Shown here: in pieces, positions 28,165 through 35,899 of the stretch | Layout: each line of letters starts with the position of its first letter | Position numbering within the stretch: the stretch's first letter is position 1 | NCBI RefSeq assembly: GCF_016591715.1 | Contig: NZ_AP024109.1 | Span: forward strand, 6,012,001 to 6,076,000 | From: Mesorhizobium sp. J8 | GTDB lineage: Bacteria > Pseudomonadota > Alphaproteobacteria > Rhizobiales > Rhizobiaceae | Length of the DNA: 64,000 bases | Direction of reading: 5' to 3' | Notes under the pieces: generated by a model | Told to the model about the DNA's origin: nothing | Seen by the model: only the letters and a program-made list of their open reading frames with translations | Database searches by the model: none | Made by a program: the position numbers and the translations under genes

Positions 28165-29163
28165 ATGACGTCAAGTGAAGAGCGATCGCCCAAACCCCGC
28201 CGCTGGCTGTTCTGGCTCGCCTCGTTCATCGTCGTGCTATTCGCCATCTACAGCGGCGGCTGGTTCTATCTCGCCGGCAGGCTCAAGACCGAAGCCGACC
28301 AGGCGGTGGCGCGGCTGGGCAGCAAGGGAATCGCCGCCGGATGCGCCAATCTCACCGTCAGCGGCTATCCGATGAGCTTCACGGTCTCCTGCGACAACAT
28401 CGCCTATGAGGATGACGCCCGGAAGGTCGCGGCCTCCACCGGAAGCTTCAACGCCGTCGCCGGGATCACCGGCCCCTTGTCCCCGGTCGCCGATCTGCGC
28501 GGGCCGCTGAGGACGATGGCGCCCGGCATGCCGCCGCTATGGATCGACTGGGACCAGTTGCAGGCCAATATCAAGGTATGGTGGCCGCTGCCGCGGAGCG
28601 TCTCGCTGCGGGCCGACGGCCTTAACGGTCAGACCGATCCGCAGGACGACACGGATCCGATGCAATTGTTCAGCGCCGGCAAGGCGGCCGGCCAGTTGCA
28701 GCCGGTCGGCCAGGACATCAATTATGTCGGCAGCTTCGGCGATCTGGAGATCAACGCGGATGCTATCGACGGTCGCGTGCTGCCTGCGCTGGACGGCAGC
28801 GGTGACGTAACGCTGAAGAACGGCGTGGCGCTGATTGCCGCGCCCCCGAAAAGCCTACGCGGCCAGTCGATCGAGATTGCCAGGCTCGACCTGTCGTCGG
28901 GCACGGCGCGCGTCACCGTGTCCGGTCCGGTTTCGGTCGATGCGGAAGGGCTAATCGATGGGGACCTGACGATCAAGCTCAAGGATCCGAAAGCGGTGGC
29001 TTCTATCCTTGCCGGCGCCGTCCCCGAGCATAAAAGCGAAATCGAGCAGGGATTTGCCGCCCTGGCGATGCTCGGAAAGGAACCGTCGATGCCGCTGAAG
29101 ATCGTCAAAGGCAAGGCCTCGCTCGGCTTCATTCCGCTCGGCAAGATCAAGCCTCTCGAGTAA
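28165..29163 (+). CDS. DUF2125 family envelope protein
   Basis: 332 residues. A cytoplasmic tail of about 12 residues is followed by one span (about 13-36, WLFWLASFIVVLFAIYSGGW) and a large exported beta-rich domain starting YLAGRLKTEADQAVARL, with GCANLTVSGYPMSFTVSCDN as the family signature. The two Cys in that block could form a disulfide. Family function is not known; alphaproteobacterial. It ends 7 bases before the PfkB kinase. Confidence 0.82.
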   Translation: MTSSEERSPKPRRWLFWLASFIVVLFAIYSGGWFYLAGRLKTEADQAVARLGSKGIAAGCANLTVSGYPMSFTVSCDNIAYEDDARKVAASTGSFNAVAGITGPLSPVADLRGPLRTMAPGMPPLWIDWDQLQANIKVWWPLPRSVSLRADGLNGQTDPQDDTDPMQLFSAGKAAGQLQPVGQDINYVGSFGDLEINADAIDGRVLPALDGSGDVTLKNGVALIAAPPKSLRGQSIEIARLDLSSGTARVTVSGPVSVDAEGLIDGDLTIKLKDPKAVASILAGAVPEHKSEIEQGFAALAMLGKEPSMPLKIVKGKASLGFIPLGKIKPLE

Positions 29164-29170
29164 CGCGGCG

Positions 29171-30115
29171 ATGGCGAAGCCGGTCAGACTGCTCAGCGTC
29201 GGCGCCTTCACCCTCGACACCATCCTTCGCGTCGAGACGCTGCCGGCGCATCAGGGCAAATTCATCGCCGGCGACGGCGTTCAGATCGCCTCCGGCATGG
29301 CGACGAGCGCCGCCTGCGCCGCGCATCGCCTCGGCGCCGAGGTCTCGCTTTGGGCAAGCGCGGGTGACGATCCGGTCGGCGACCAACTGATCGCCGACAT
29401 CGAGGCCGAAGGCGTCGACTGCAGCCTTATCCGCCGCGTCCCTGGCGCGCGATCGGCGCTGGCCGCCATCGTTGTGGATGCGCATGGCGAGCGCATCATC
29501 GTCCCCTTCTACGACAAAAAGGCGCAAGCCGATCCCGAGGCGCTGCCGCTTGCCGACCTCTCCGGCTTCGACGCCGTGCTGGTGGATGTCCGCTGGCCGG
29601 GCGCCGCGGCGCTTGCTTTGAGCGCAGCCAGATCGATCGGCCGCCCGGCGATCCTGGACGCCGACACTGCACCCGTCGAAGTCCTGGAACGGCTCTTGCC
29701 GTTGGCTTCGCATATCGTTGCCTCGGAGCCCGCGGCGCGCATCGTCTGCGGCCACGCGCTGGACCCCGAAAGCGCCTGCGCCGACCTTGCATCGCGCACC
29801 GACGCCTTCGTCGCGGTGACCGGCGGCGCGGCCGGCACCTGGTGGCATGACCGAACGACTGGGCGCGTGCGCCATATCGAGGCGCCGAAGGTCAAGGCGG
29901 TCGATACGCTCGCCGCCGGCGACGTCTTCCACGGCGCTTTTGCCGTCGGCCTCGCCGAGGCCATGCCGATGGAGGAAGCCCTGCGCTTTGCCAGCGCCGC
30001 CGCCGCGCTCAAATGCCTGCGCTTCGGCGGCCGTCTGGGCGCGCCGGACAGGACCGAGACGCTGGCCATGATGGCGGCGCATTGGCCGCCAGTCCGAGAA
30101 GGCAAGGGGAGTTGA
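29171..30115 (+). CDS. PfkB-family carbohydrate kinase
   Basis: 314 residues of the ribokinase fold. The anion-hole/catalytic motif near the end is DTLAAGD, with the base D251; the usual first Gly of GAGD is Ala here, a variant seen in several rhizobial members. The N-terminal sugar-binding strand SVGAFTLDTILRVETLP is typical. Substrate is not determined: ribose, tagatose or a nucleoside are all possible. It follows DUF2125 by 7 bases and converges on tyrC. Confidence 0.85.
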   Translation: MAKPVRLLSVGAFTLDTILRVETLPAHQGKFIAGDGVQIASGMATSAACAAHRLGAEVSLWASAGDDPVGDQLIADIEAEGVDCSLIRRVPGARSALAAIVVDAHGERIIVPFYDKKAQADPEALPLADLSGFDAVLVDVRWPGAAALALSAARSIGRPAILDADTAPVEVLERLLPLASHIVASEPAARIVCGHALDPESACADLASRTDAFVAVTGGAAGTWWHDRTTGRVRHIEAPKVKAVDTLAAGDVFHGAFAVGLAEAMPMEEALRFASAAAALKCLRFGGRLGAPDRTETLAMMAAHWPPVREGKGS

Positions 30116-30138
30116 GATTCAGGTCAGGCCGAGTCGAA
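30116..30138. repeat. Partial copy of repeat type C
   Basis: These 23 bases are identical to 19758-19780, part of the left arm of the long palindrome near hpt. They occupy almost the whole 25-base gap between the convergent stops of the PfkB kinase and tyrC. The right arm is absent, so this is a remnant or a solo arm. Confidence 0.75.
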
Positions 30139-30140
30139 TA

Positions 30141-31079
30141 TCAGTTGCCTTTGGCCGGATGCTCGACGGCCTGCCGGCCGAAATCCGGCACATCGATATC
30201 CTGGCCGGCCTCGATGATCGAGCGGCGGATGGCGCGGGTGCGGGTGAAGAGGTCGAAGAGCTTCTCGCCGTCGCCCCAGCGGATCGCCCGCTGCAGCGAG
30301 GCCAGATCCTCCGAGAACCGCGCCAGCATCTCCAGGATCGCATCCTTGTTGTGCAGGCACACATCCCGCCACATGGTCGGATCGGAGGCGGCAAGGCGGG
30401 TGAAGTCGCGAAAACCGGAGGCGGAGTATTTGATGACCTCGCTCTTGGTCACCGCTTCCAGGTCGTCCGCCGTGCCGACGATGTTGTAGGCGATGATATG
30501 CGGCAGATGCGAAACGATCGCGAGCGTCATGTCGTGATGCTGCGGGTCCATCGTGTCGATGTTGGAGCCGCAACGCCGCCAGAATTCCGAAAGCTTTTCG
30601 AGCGCGGCGGGATCGGTGCCCGGCAGCGGCGTGAAGATGCACCAGCGGTTCTCGAAGAGATCGGCGAAGCCGGCATCGGGTCCGGACTTTTCCGTGCCGG
30701 CCAGCGGATGTCCGGGGATGAAATGCACGCCCTCCGGCACATGCGGCTGCATTTGCGCGATCACCGAGGCCTTGGTCGAGCCGACATCGGTGAGGATGGC
30801 GCCCTTCTTCAGCGCCGGCGCGATCTCGGCCGCGACCTCGCCGGACGAGCCGACCGGCACCGAGACGATGACGAGATCGGCGTCGCGCACCGCTTCTTTT
30901 GCATCCGTCGAGTAGGAATCGCCGAGACCGAGCTCCTCGGCGCGCTTCAGCGTCGAGGCGCTGCGCGTCGCGATGGCGATGTGCCTGGCAAGCCCTTCGC
31001 GGCAGATGACGCGGGCGAGCGACGAGCCGATCAGGCCGATGCCGACCAGCGCTATTTTCTCGAACATCGGTGATGCCAT
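30141..31079 (-). CDS. tyrC: Prephenate/arogenate (cyclohexadienyl) dehydrogenase
   Basis: 312 residues. The NAD(P) Rossmann motif VGIGLIGSSLA is at 12-22, and GHPLAGTEKSGPDAG with the substrate-site His, then ENRWCIFTP, are typical of TyrA/TyrC. There is no chorismate-mutase or ACT domain, so it is a stand-alone dehydrogenase of the tyrosine branch. An alternative start is Met 5 (31067). It lies 7 bases after hisC; in Rhizobiales the pair is a fixed unit, and HisC-type enzymes can supply the aromatic transamination step. Confidence 0.88.
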   Translation of the reverse strand: MASPMFEKIALVGIGLIGSSLARVICREGLARHIAIATRSASTLKRAEELGLGDSYSTDAKEAVRDADLVIVSVPVGSSGEVAAEIAPALKKGAILTDVGSTKASVIAQMQPHVPEGVHFIPGHPLAGTEKSGPDAGFADLFENRWCIFTPLPGTDPAALEKLSEFWRRCGSNIDTMDPQHHDMTLAIVSHLPHIIAYNIVGTADDLEAVTKSEVIKYSASGFRDFTRLAASDPTMWRDVCLHNKDAILEMLARFSEDLASLQRAIRWGDGEKLFDLFTRTRAIRRSIIEAGQDIDVPDFGRQAVEHPAKGN

Positions 31080-31086
31080 GGGTGTT

Positions 31087-32190
31087 CTAGCTTTTCAGGA
31101 AGGTCTTGAGCGCATCGACGACGCCGCGATTGGCTTCCTCGGTGCCGACGCTCATGCGCAGCGCGTTGGGGAAGCCGTAGCCGGTGACGCGGCGCAGGAT
31201 GTAACCGCGGGCGCTCAGATAATCGTCCGCGGCCGCCGCCGAATGCTTCTGGTCGTCGGGAAAATGGATCAGCACGAAATTGCCGACGCTGGGCGTGACG
31301 CGCAGGCCGAGTCCGGTCAGCTCGGCGCTGAGCCAGGCCAGCCATTTCTCGTTATGCGCCACGCTGCGCTCGATATGGGCGCGGTCGCGGATCGCGGCGA
31401 TGCCGGCCTCGATCGCGGTGGCGTTGACGTTGAACGGGCCGCGGATGCGGTTGATCGCATCGACGATATGCGCCGGCCCGTACATCCAGCCGATGCGGGC
31501 GCCGCCGAGGCCGAGCTTGGAGAAGGTGCGGGTCATCACCACGTTCTCGGAGCTGCCGGCGAGCTCGATGCCGGCTTCGTAGTCGTTGCGCCGTACATAT
31601 TCGGCATAGGCGGCGTCGAGCACCAGGAGCACGTTCTTCGGCAATGCCGCGTGCAGCCGGCGCACTTCCTGGAACGGCACATAGGTGCCGGTCGGATTGT
31701 TGGGATTGGCGAGGAACACGATCCTCGTCTTGGGCGTCACCGCGGCAAGGATCGCGTCGACATCGGCGCGCTCGTCGGTTTCCTTCACCGCGACCGGCTT
31801 GGCGCCGGCCGCCTGGATGTAGATCTTGTAGACCATGAAGGCGTGTTCGGTGAACACGGCCTCGTCGCCCGGCGCGAGATAGGTCTGCGCCAGGAGCCCC
31901 AGGATCTCGTCGGAGCCGTTGGAGCAAATGATGTTCGCCGGATTGAGCCCATGCACATCGGCGATCGCCTCGCGCAACCGCCGTGCCGTGCCGTCGGGAT
32001 AGACGTCGAGCTTCGCCGCAACCTCGCGCGCGGCCTCGATCGCCTTCGGCGAGGGTCCCAGCGGATTTTCGTTCGACGACAGCTTGTAGACCTTCGTCAC
32101 GCCGGCCGGGGCAGTGCTTTTTCCCGGTACATAGGCCTCGATGTCCATGATGCCCGCGCGGGGCGTCGGACGGGGCTGATCCTGCTTCAT
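31087..32190 (-). CDS. hisC: Histidinol-phosphate aminotransferase
   Basis: 367 residues, fold-I PLP enzyme. [14 protein letters not shown] at the N-terminus, [13 protein letters not shown] at about 159-171, and the PLP lysine K225 in [16 protein letters not shown] identify HisC. It converts imidazole-acetol phosphate and glutamate to histidinol phosphate; many members also transaminate phenylpyruvate or prephenate, which fits its pairing with tyrC. Transcribed away from metX across a 321-base region that carries the SAM-II riboswitch. Confidence 0.9.
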   Translation of the reverse strand: MKQDQPRPTPRAGIMDIEAYVPGKSTAPAGVTKVYKLSSNENPLGPSPKAIEAAREVAAKLDVYPDGTARRLREAIADVHGLNPANIICSNGSDEILGLLAQTYLAPGDEAVFTEHAFMVYKIYIQAAGAKPVAVKETDERADVDAILAAVTPKTRIVFLANPNNPTGTYVPFQEVRRLHAALPKNVLLVLDAAYAEYVRRNDYEAGIELAGSSENVVMTRTFSKLGLGGARIGWMYGPAHIVDAINRIRGPFNVNATAIEAGIAAIRDRAHIERSVAHNEKWLAWLSAELTGLGLRVTPSVGNFVLIHFPDDQKHSAAAADDYLSARGYILRRVTGYGFPNALRMSVGTEEANRGVVDALKTFLKS

Positions 32191-32345
32191 GTCACAAATC
32201 CGTCGAGAAGGCCTTCAAGGCCGCAGCGGAAATACAGGCCACGGGCTGGAATGTCGAGTGCCGCCGCTTGGCGTAAGCGGGCCGCCCGCCAGCAGGCTAC
32301 CCGTTGACGAAGCGCGGCGCTGGTCCTAGAAGGACTGCCAGACTT

Positions 32346-32403
32346 CCGTGGTGATTTGGCCGGTCGGCTTGCAGCCACGTTAAACAACTTGCTAAAGGGC
32401 CGT
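32346..32403 (+). ncRNA. SAM-II riboswitch aptamer upstream of metX
   Basis: The sequence matches the alphaproteobacterial SAM-II pattern: P1 arms CGTGG (32347-32351) and CCACG (32375-32379), the core GTGATTTGGCC, a central GGCTTGCAG loop, the conserved GTTAAACAA, and GCTAAAGGGCC at the 3' end, whose GGCC pairs back with GGCC at 32358-32361 to form the pseudoknot. SAM binding should lower metX expression. It lies 109 bases before the metX start. Confidence 0.92.
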
Positions 32404-32414
32404 TTGCAACCTGT

Positions 32415-32446
32415 AACCGGCTTTGCGACGGCAAGCCGGTTTTTTG
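32415..32446 (+). terminator. Intrinsic terminator following the SAM-II aptamer
   Basis: Arms AACCGGCTT (32415-32423) and AAGCCGGTT (32433-32441) form a 9-bp stem with a 9-base loop, followed directly by TTTT and a G/T-rich run. It sits 12 bases after the aptamer and before the metX coding region, the expected place for a transcription attenuator, although many SAM-II elements are thought to act on translation. Confidence 0.8.
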
Positions 32447-32511
32447 TTGTCCGCTCCCGGCCGGACACCGCATCGGGACAAGACCGATGCGGCACAGGAT
32501 TGAGGACGGAC

Positions 32512-33681
32512 ATGGCCGCTCAGCGCGCTGCAAGAACCAAGGACGAGGTCGACCATCCGTCGAGCCCGGTGCTGCAGTTTGGCCCCGACAAGCCGCTGAA
32601 GCTCGACGCGGGCACGCTGCTTTCTCCTTTCCAGATCGCTTACCAGACCTACGGCAGCTTGAACGACGCGCGCTCCAACGCCATCCTCGTCTGCCACGCG
32701 CTGACCGGCGACCAGCACGTCGCCAACACCAATCCGGTGACCGGCAAGCCGGGCTGGTGGGAGGTGCTGATCGGTCCCGGCAAGATCATCGACACCAACC
32801 GCTTCTTCGTGATCTGCTCCAATGTCGTGGGCGGTTGCCTCGGCTCGACCGGCCCGGCCTCGACCAACCCGGCGACCGGCAAGCCCTATGGGCTCGACCT
32901 GCCGATCATCACCATCCGCGACATGGTGCGCGCGCAGGCGATGCTCATCGATCATTTCGGCATCGAAAAGCTGTTTTGCGTGCTTGGCGGCTCGATGGGC
33001 GGCATGCAGGTGCTGGAATGGGCAGCAAGCTATCCGGAGCGGGTCTTCTCGGCGCTACCGATCGCCACCGGCGCCCGCCATTCCTCGCAGAACATCGCCT
33101 TCCATGAGGTCGGCCGGCAGGCCGTCATGGCCGATCCGGACTGGCATGGCGGCAAATATCTCGATTTCGGCAAGCGGCCGGAAAAGGGGCTGGCCGTCGC
33201 GCGCATGGCCGCCCACATCACCTATCTTTCGGAAGCCGCGCTTCACCGCAAGTTCGGCCGTAATTTGCAGGACCGCGAGGCGCTCACCTTCGGCTTCGAC
33301 GCCGATTTCCAGATCGAGAGCTATCTGCGCCACCAGGGCATGACTTTCGTCGACCGCTTTGACGCCAATTCCTACCTCTATCTGACCCGCGCGATGGATT
33401 ACTTCGATCTTGCCGCCGATCACGGCGGGCGCCTCGCTGACGCCTTCGCCGGCACCAGGACGCGCTTTTGCCTGGTCTCCTTCACCAGCGACTGGCTGTT
33501 CCCGACCGAGGAGAGCCGCTCGATCGTGCATGCCTTGAACGCGGCGGGCGCTTCCGTCTCCTTCGTCGAGATCGAGACCGATCGCGGCCATGACGCCTTC
33601 CTGCTCGACGAACCGGAACTGTTCGCGGCCATCAACGGCTTCATCGCCTCGGCGGCTCGCGCCAGGGGGCTCAGCCTATGA
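32512..33681 (+). CDS. metX: Homoserine O-acyltransferase
   Basis: 389 residues from [10 protein letters not shown] at 32512. The alpha/beta-hydrolase acyltransferase has its nucleophile S161 in the elbow GGSMGGMQ, the acid Asp in [12 protein letters not shown] and the His in [10 protein letters not shown]. It acylates homoserine for methionine synthesis; acetyl versus succinyl specificity cannot be called safely. An upstream in-frame ATG at 32356 falls inside the riboswitch and is not a start. It overlaps metW by 4 bases (ATGA). Confidence 0.94.
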   Translation: MAAQRAARTKDEVDHPSSPVLQFGPDKPLKLDAGTLLSPFQIAYQTYGSLNDARSNAILVCHALTGDQHVANTNPVTGKPGWWEVLIGPGKIIDTNRFFVICSNVVGGCLGSTGPASTNPATGKPYGLDLPIITIRDMVRAQAMLIDHFGIEKLFCVLGGSMGGMQVLEWAASYPERVFSALPIATGARHSSQNIAFHEVGRQAVMADPDWHGGKYLDFGKRPEKGLAVARMAAHITYLSEAALHRKFGRNLQDREALTFGFDADFQIESYLRHQGMTFVDRFDANSYLYLTRAMDYFDLAADHGGRLADAFAGTRTRFCLVSFTSDWLFPTEESRSIVHALNAAGASVSFVEIETDRGHDAFLLDEPELFAAINGFIASAARARGLSL

Positions 33682-34292
33682 GCGTCAATCGCGCCCAGCG
33701 TGTCGACCTCGAAGTCGTCACCGACCTCATTCCGGCCAATTCGCGCGTCCTCGATGTCGGCTCCGGCGACGGCGTGCTCCTGGAACTGTTGCAGGAGACC
33801 AAACAGGTCGACGGCCGCGGGCTGGAACTGTCGCAGCGCGGCGTCAACGAATGCGTGGCGCGCGGGCTATCGGTCATCCAGGGCGACGCCGACACGGATC
33901 TGAAATTCTACGCCGACAAGGGCTTCGACTTCGTCGTGCTCTCGCAGACGCTGCAGGCGACGCGTAACCCGAAGATCGTGCTCGACGAGCTGCTTCGGAT
34001 CGGCAACCGCGCCATCGTCTCCTTCCCCAATTTCGGTCACTGGCGCGTGCGCTTTTCGCTGCTGATCAAAGGCAGGATGCCGGTCACCAAGGATCTGCCC
34101 TATTCCTGGTACGACACGCCCAACATCCACTTCTGCACCATCCGCGACTTCGTCAATTTGTGCGAGGAGCTTGGCGCGACCGTCGAAAAGGCGACCGCGC
34201 TCGACGCCAACGGCCAGAAGATCGGCCTGTCGATGCCATGGTGGTTCTGGAACTTCTTCGGCCAGCAGGCGGTGTTCTTGCTGAAGCGCTGA
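33678..34292 (+). CDS. metW: Methionine biosynthesis protein MetW
   Basis: 204 residues with a class I SAM-methyltransferase-like fold: [17 protein letters not shown] is the SAM-binding glycine loop, and the C-terminal half has [17 protein letters not shown], the MetW signature. MetW stimulates MetX-type acyltransferases in proteobacteria. The start codon overlaps the metX stop, so translation is coupled and both are under the SAM-II switch. Confidence 0.93.
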   Translation: MSVNRAQRVDLEVVTDLIPANSRVLDVGSGDGVLLELLQETKQVDGRGLELSQRGVNECVARGLSVIQGDADTDLKFYADKGFDFVVLSQTLQATRNPKIVLDELLRIGNRAIVSFPNFGHWRVRFSLLIKGRMPVTKDLPYSWYDTPNIHFCTIRDFVNLCEELGATVEKATALDANGQKIGLSMPWWFWNFFGQQAVFLLKR

Positions 34293-34306
34293 CGCTCGAT
34301 GCGCCC

Positions 34307-34627
34307 TCATCCAAGCACATCCGTAGCCTTGTGCGGATGCTCGACGCCGTCGACAAAGATCACGTCCGACTGCGAATTCTCGGTGCGTAGCGAAAGGATC
34401 GCCTGATAGGCCGGCGAATTGTACCAGTCCCGTACATGCTGCCTGTCCGGGAACTCGATGACGATCAGGTGCCCTGGCCAGTTGTTCTCGACAAGCTCGA
34501 CATCGCCGCCATGGACAAGGAAACGTCCGCCGAACGGCGCCAGCGTGGCGTCTATCTTCTCAAGATATTCGATCATCCAGGGACCCGGCGTGACTTGGCG
34601 CATATGGGCAACGGCGTAGGCGGTCAT
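34307..34627 (-). CDS. DUF1330 (ferredoxin-like barrel) protein
   Basis: 106 residues from MTAYAVAHMRQV at 34627. A dimeric alpha/beta-barrel fold protein: PGPWMIEYLEKIDATLAPFGGRFLVHGG, then VIEFPDRQHVRDWYNSPAYQAI, the family's consensus blocks. No catalytic assignment exists for DUF1330. Convergent with metW and alone in its direction. The 335 bases before its start, toward 34963, hold a strong terminator-like structure that belongs to neither neighbour in an obvious way. Confidence 0.82.
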   Translation of the reverse strand: MTAYAVAHMRQVTPGPWMIEYLEKIDATLAPFGGRFLVHGGDVELVENNWPGHLIVIEFPDRQHVRDWYNSPAYQAILSLRTENSQSDVIFVDGVEHPHKATDVLG

Positions 34628-34796
34628 GGTGCTGCTCCTTGATGGGTCGAAGCCGATCACCCGGCCTCGTCGGGATCACCATGCGGGAACCAGCTAGTCC
34701 GGTCGATTACCTCGGGCGTCATAGGGACAAAGCCGTCGCTGGGACCTGCTGGCGGACCATCCAATCAAGGCTGAGGCCGATTGTGTTGCCATCAAA

Positions 34797-34873
34797 CCGC
34801 AATGTTGCGGAAAAGCCACCAGTTTTTGGGCATTTCCAGGCCGGCCTGGCGTGACACAAAGGTGGCTTTTTTG
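34797..34873 (+). terminator. Structured leader with intrinsic terminator before the GT2 gene
   Basis: A tight stem CCGCAA/TTGCGG (34797-34810) directly precedes a 10-bp stem AAAAGCCACC (34811-34820) / GGTGGCTTTT (34861-34870) ending in TTTTTTG, with an inner hairpin CCAGG/CCTGG (34836-34849). On the plus strand it is a strong rho-independent terminator; the opposite strand also ends in a T-run. It stands 90 bases before the GT2 start, so it ends either an unannotated small RNA from about 34640-34800 or an attenuated leader of the GT2 gene. Confidence 0.65.
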
Positions 34874-34962
34874 TAGCGTCGGCCGCAAATCACAGGTGGG
34901 ACAAGAACATAGCCATCAAACCCATCCGACACACGGAAGAAACGACCGGTAGTGGCAGCCCG

Positions 34963-35892
34963 ATGTCGAGCGAAGACATTCCGCTGATTACGGTGATCAC
35001 GCCGACCCACAATCGGCGCAGCCAGGTCGTGCGCGCGGTGGAAAGCGTTCTGGCGCAGACACTTACCCGCTTCGAGCATATTGTCGTCGACGACGGTTCG
35101 ACCGACGGAACGGCCGCCGCGCTCGCCGAAATCCGCGACCCGAGGCTGATCTATGTCGGCGCCAAATGGCGCGGCGCCAACGCCGCGCGCAATGCGGGCA
35201 TAGAGCGCGCGCGGGCACCGGTCGTGACGTTCCTCGATTCGGACGATGTCTATCTGCCCGACCGGCTGGAGCGGACGCTGGCGCGCTTCGACGCGAACCC
35301 TTCGCTCGAGGTCCTCATCAGCTCCTTCGTGTCGCTGAAGGGCAGCCGCAGCACCAAATGCATTAACCGCGAGGCCTTCCTCGACAAGGGCACGCTGCAG
35401 CGCGCCCTGGTCTCGCAGACCATCTTCATCGCCGGCTCGGCGATCACCGCCAGGCACGAATCGCTGCTCGCGATCGGCGGCTATGACAGCGACATCACGC
35501 GCATGCAGGATCGCGAGCTTCTGCTGCGCTTTGCCCGCCGCGGCGGCGCCCAGTTGTCCGAGGACATCGACTGGAAGAAGTACAATTCGGAGAACTCGAT
35601 CTCCGGCCGGCGCGACGGCTATGTTGCGGCCTATGCCAACCTGATCGACAAGCACCCCTATATCGCCGACCGCTACCCCGACGTCCCGCCCTACATGATC
35701 GCCCGCCAGATCATCGCCGACACGTTGCAGGGGCGGCTGCAGCAGGCCTTTTCCGGCTACCTCGCCAATCGCTCGTCCAAGGCGCTCGGCTATTCGCTGC
35801 CGCAGCTCCTGCGCGGCTATGTCGTCGGCCGCCGCTGGCGCCGCGATTGTTATGACGAGTTCCGCGCCAAATACGGCGCCCGGGCGGTCTGA
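34963..35892 (+). CDS. Family 2 glycosyltransferase
   Basis: 309 residues. GT-A fold with the UDP-sugar binding start LITVITPTHNRRSQVVRAVESVLAQT (first 31 residues), VDDGSTDGT at 42-50 and the metal-binding DSDD at 92-95. No membrane span, so it works at the cytoplasmic membrane face on a lipid or polysaccharide acceptor; sugar and acceptor unknown. It is a lone gene, probably an envelope-polysaccharide enzyme, converging on the ABC transporter gene. Confidence 0.88.
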   Translation: MSSEDIPLITVITPTHNRRSQVVRAVESVLAQTLTRFEHIVVDDGSTDGTAAALAEIRDPRLIYVGAKWRGANAARNAGIERARAPVVTFLDSDDVYLPDRLERTLARFDANPSLEVLISSFVSLKGSRSTKCINREAFLDKGTLQRALVSQTIFIAGSAITARHESLLAIGGYDSDITRMQDRELLLRFARRGGAQLSEDIDWKKYNSENSISGRRDGYVAAYANLIDKHPYIADRYPDVPPYMIARQIIADTLQGRLQQAFSGYLANRSSKALGYSLPQLLRGYVVGRRWRRDCYDEFRAKYGARAV

Positions 35893-35899
35893 GCGGCTT

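Noticed and set aside
32356..32511. N-terminal extension of metX by 52 codons
   Set aside because: It would start inside the SAM-II aptamer and run through the terminator; MetX proteins begin near residue 1 of the 32512 frame.
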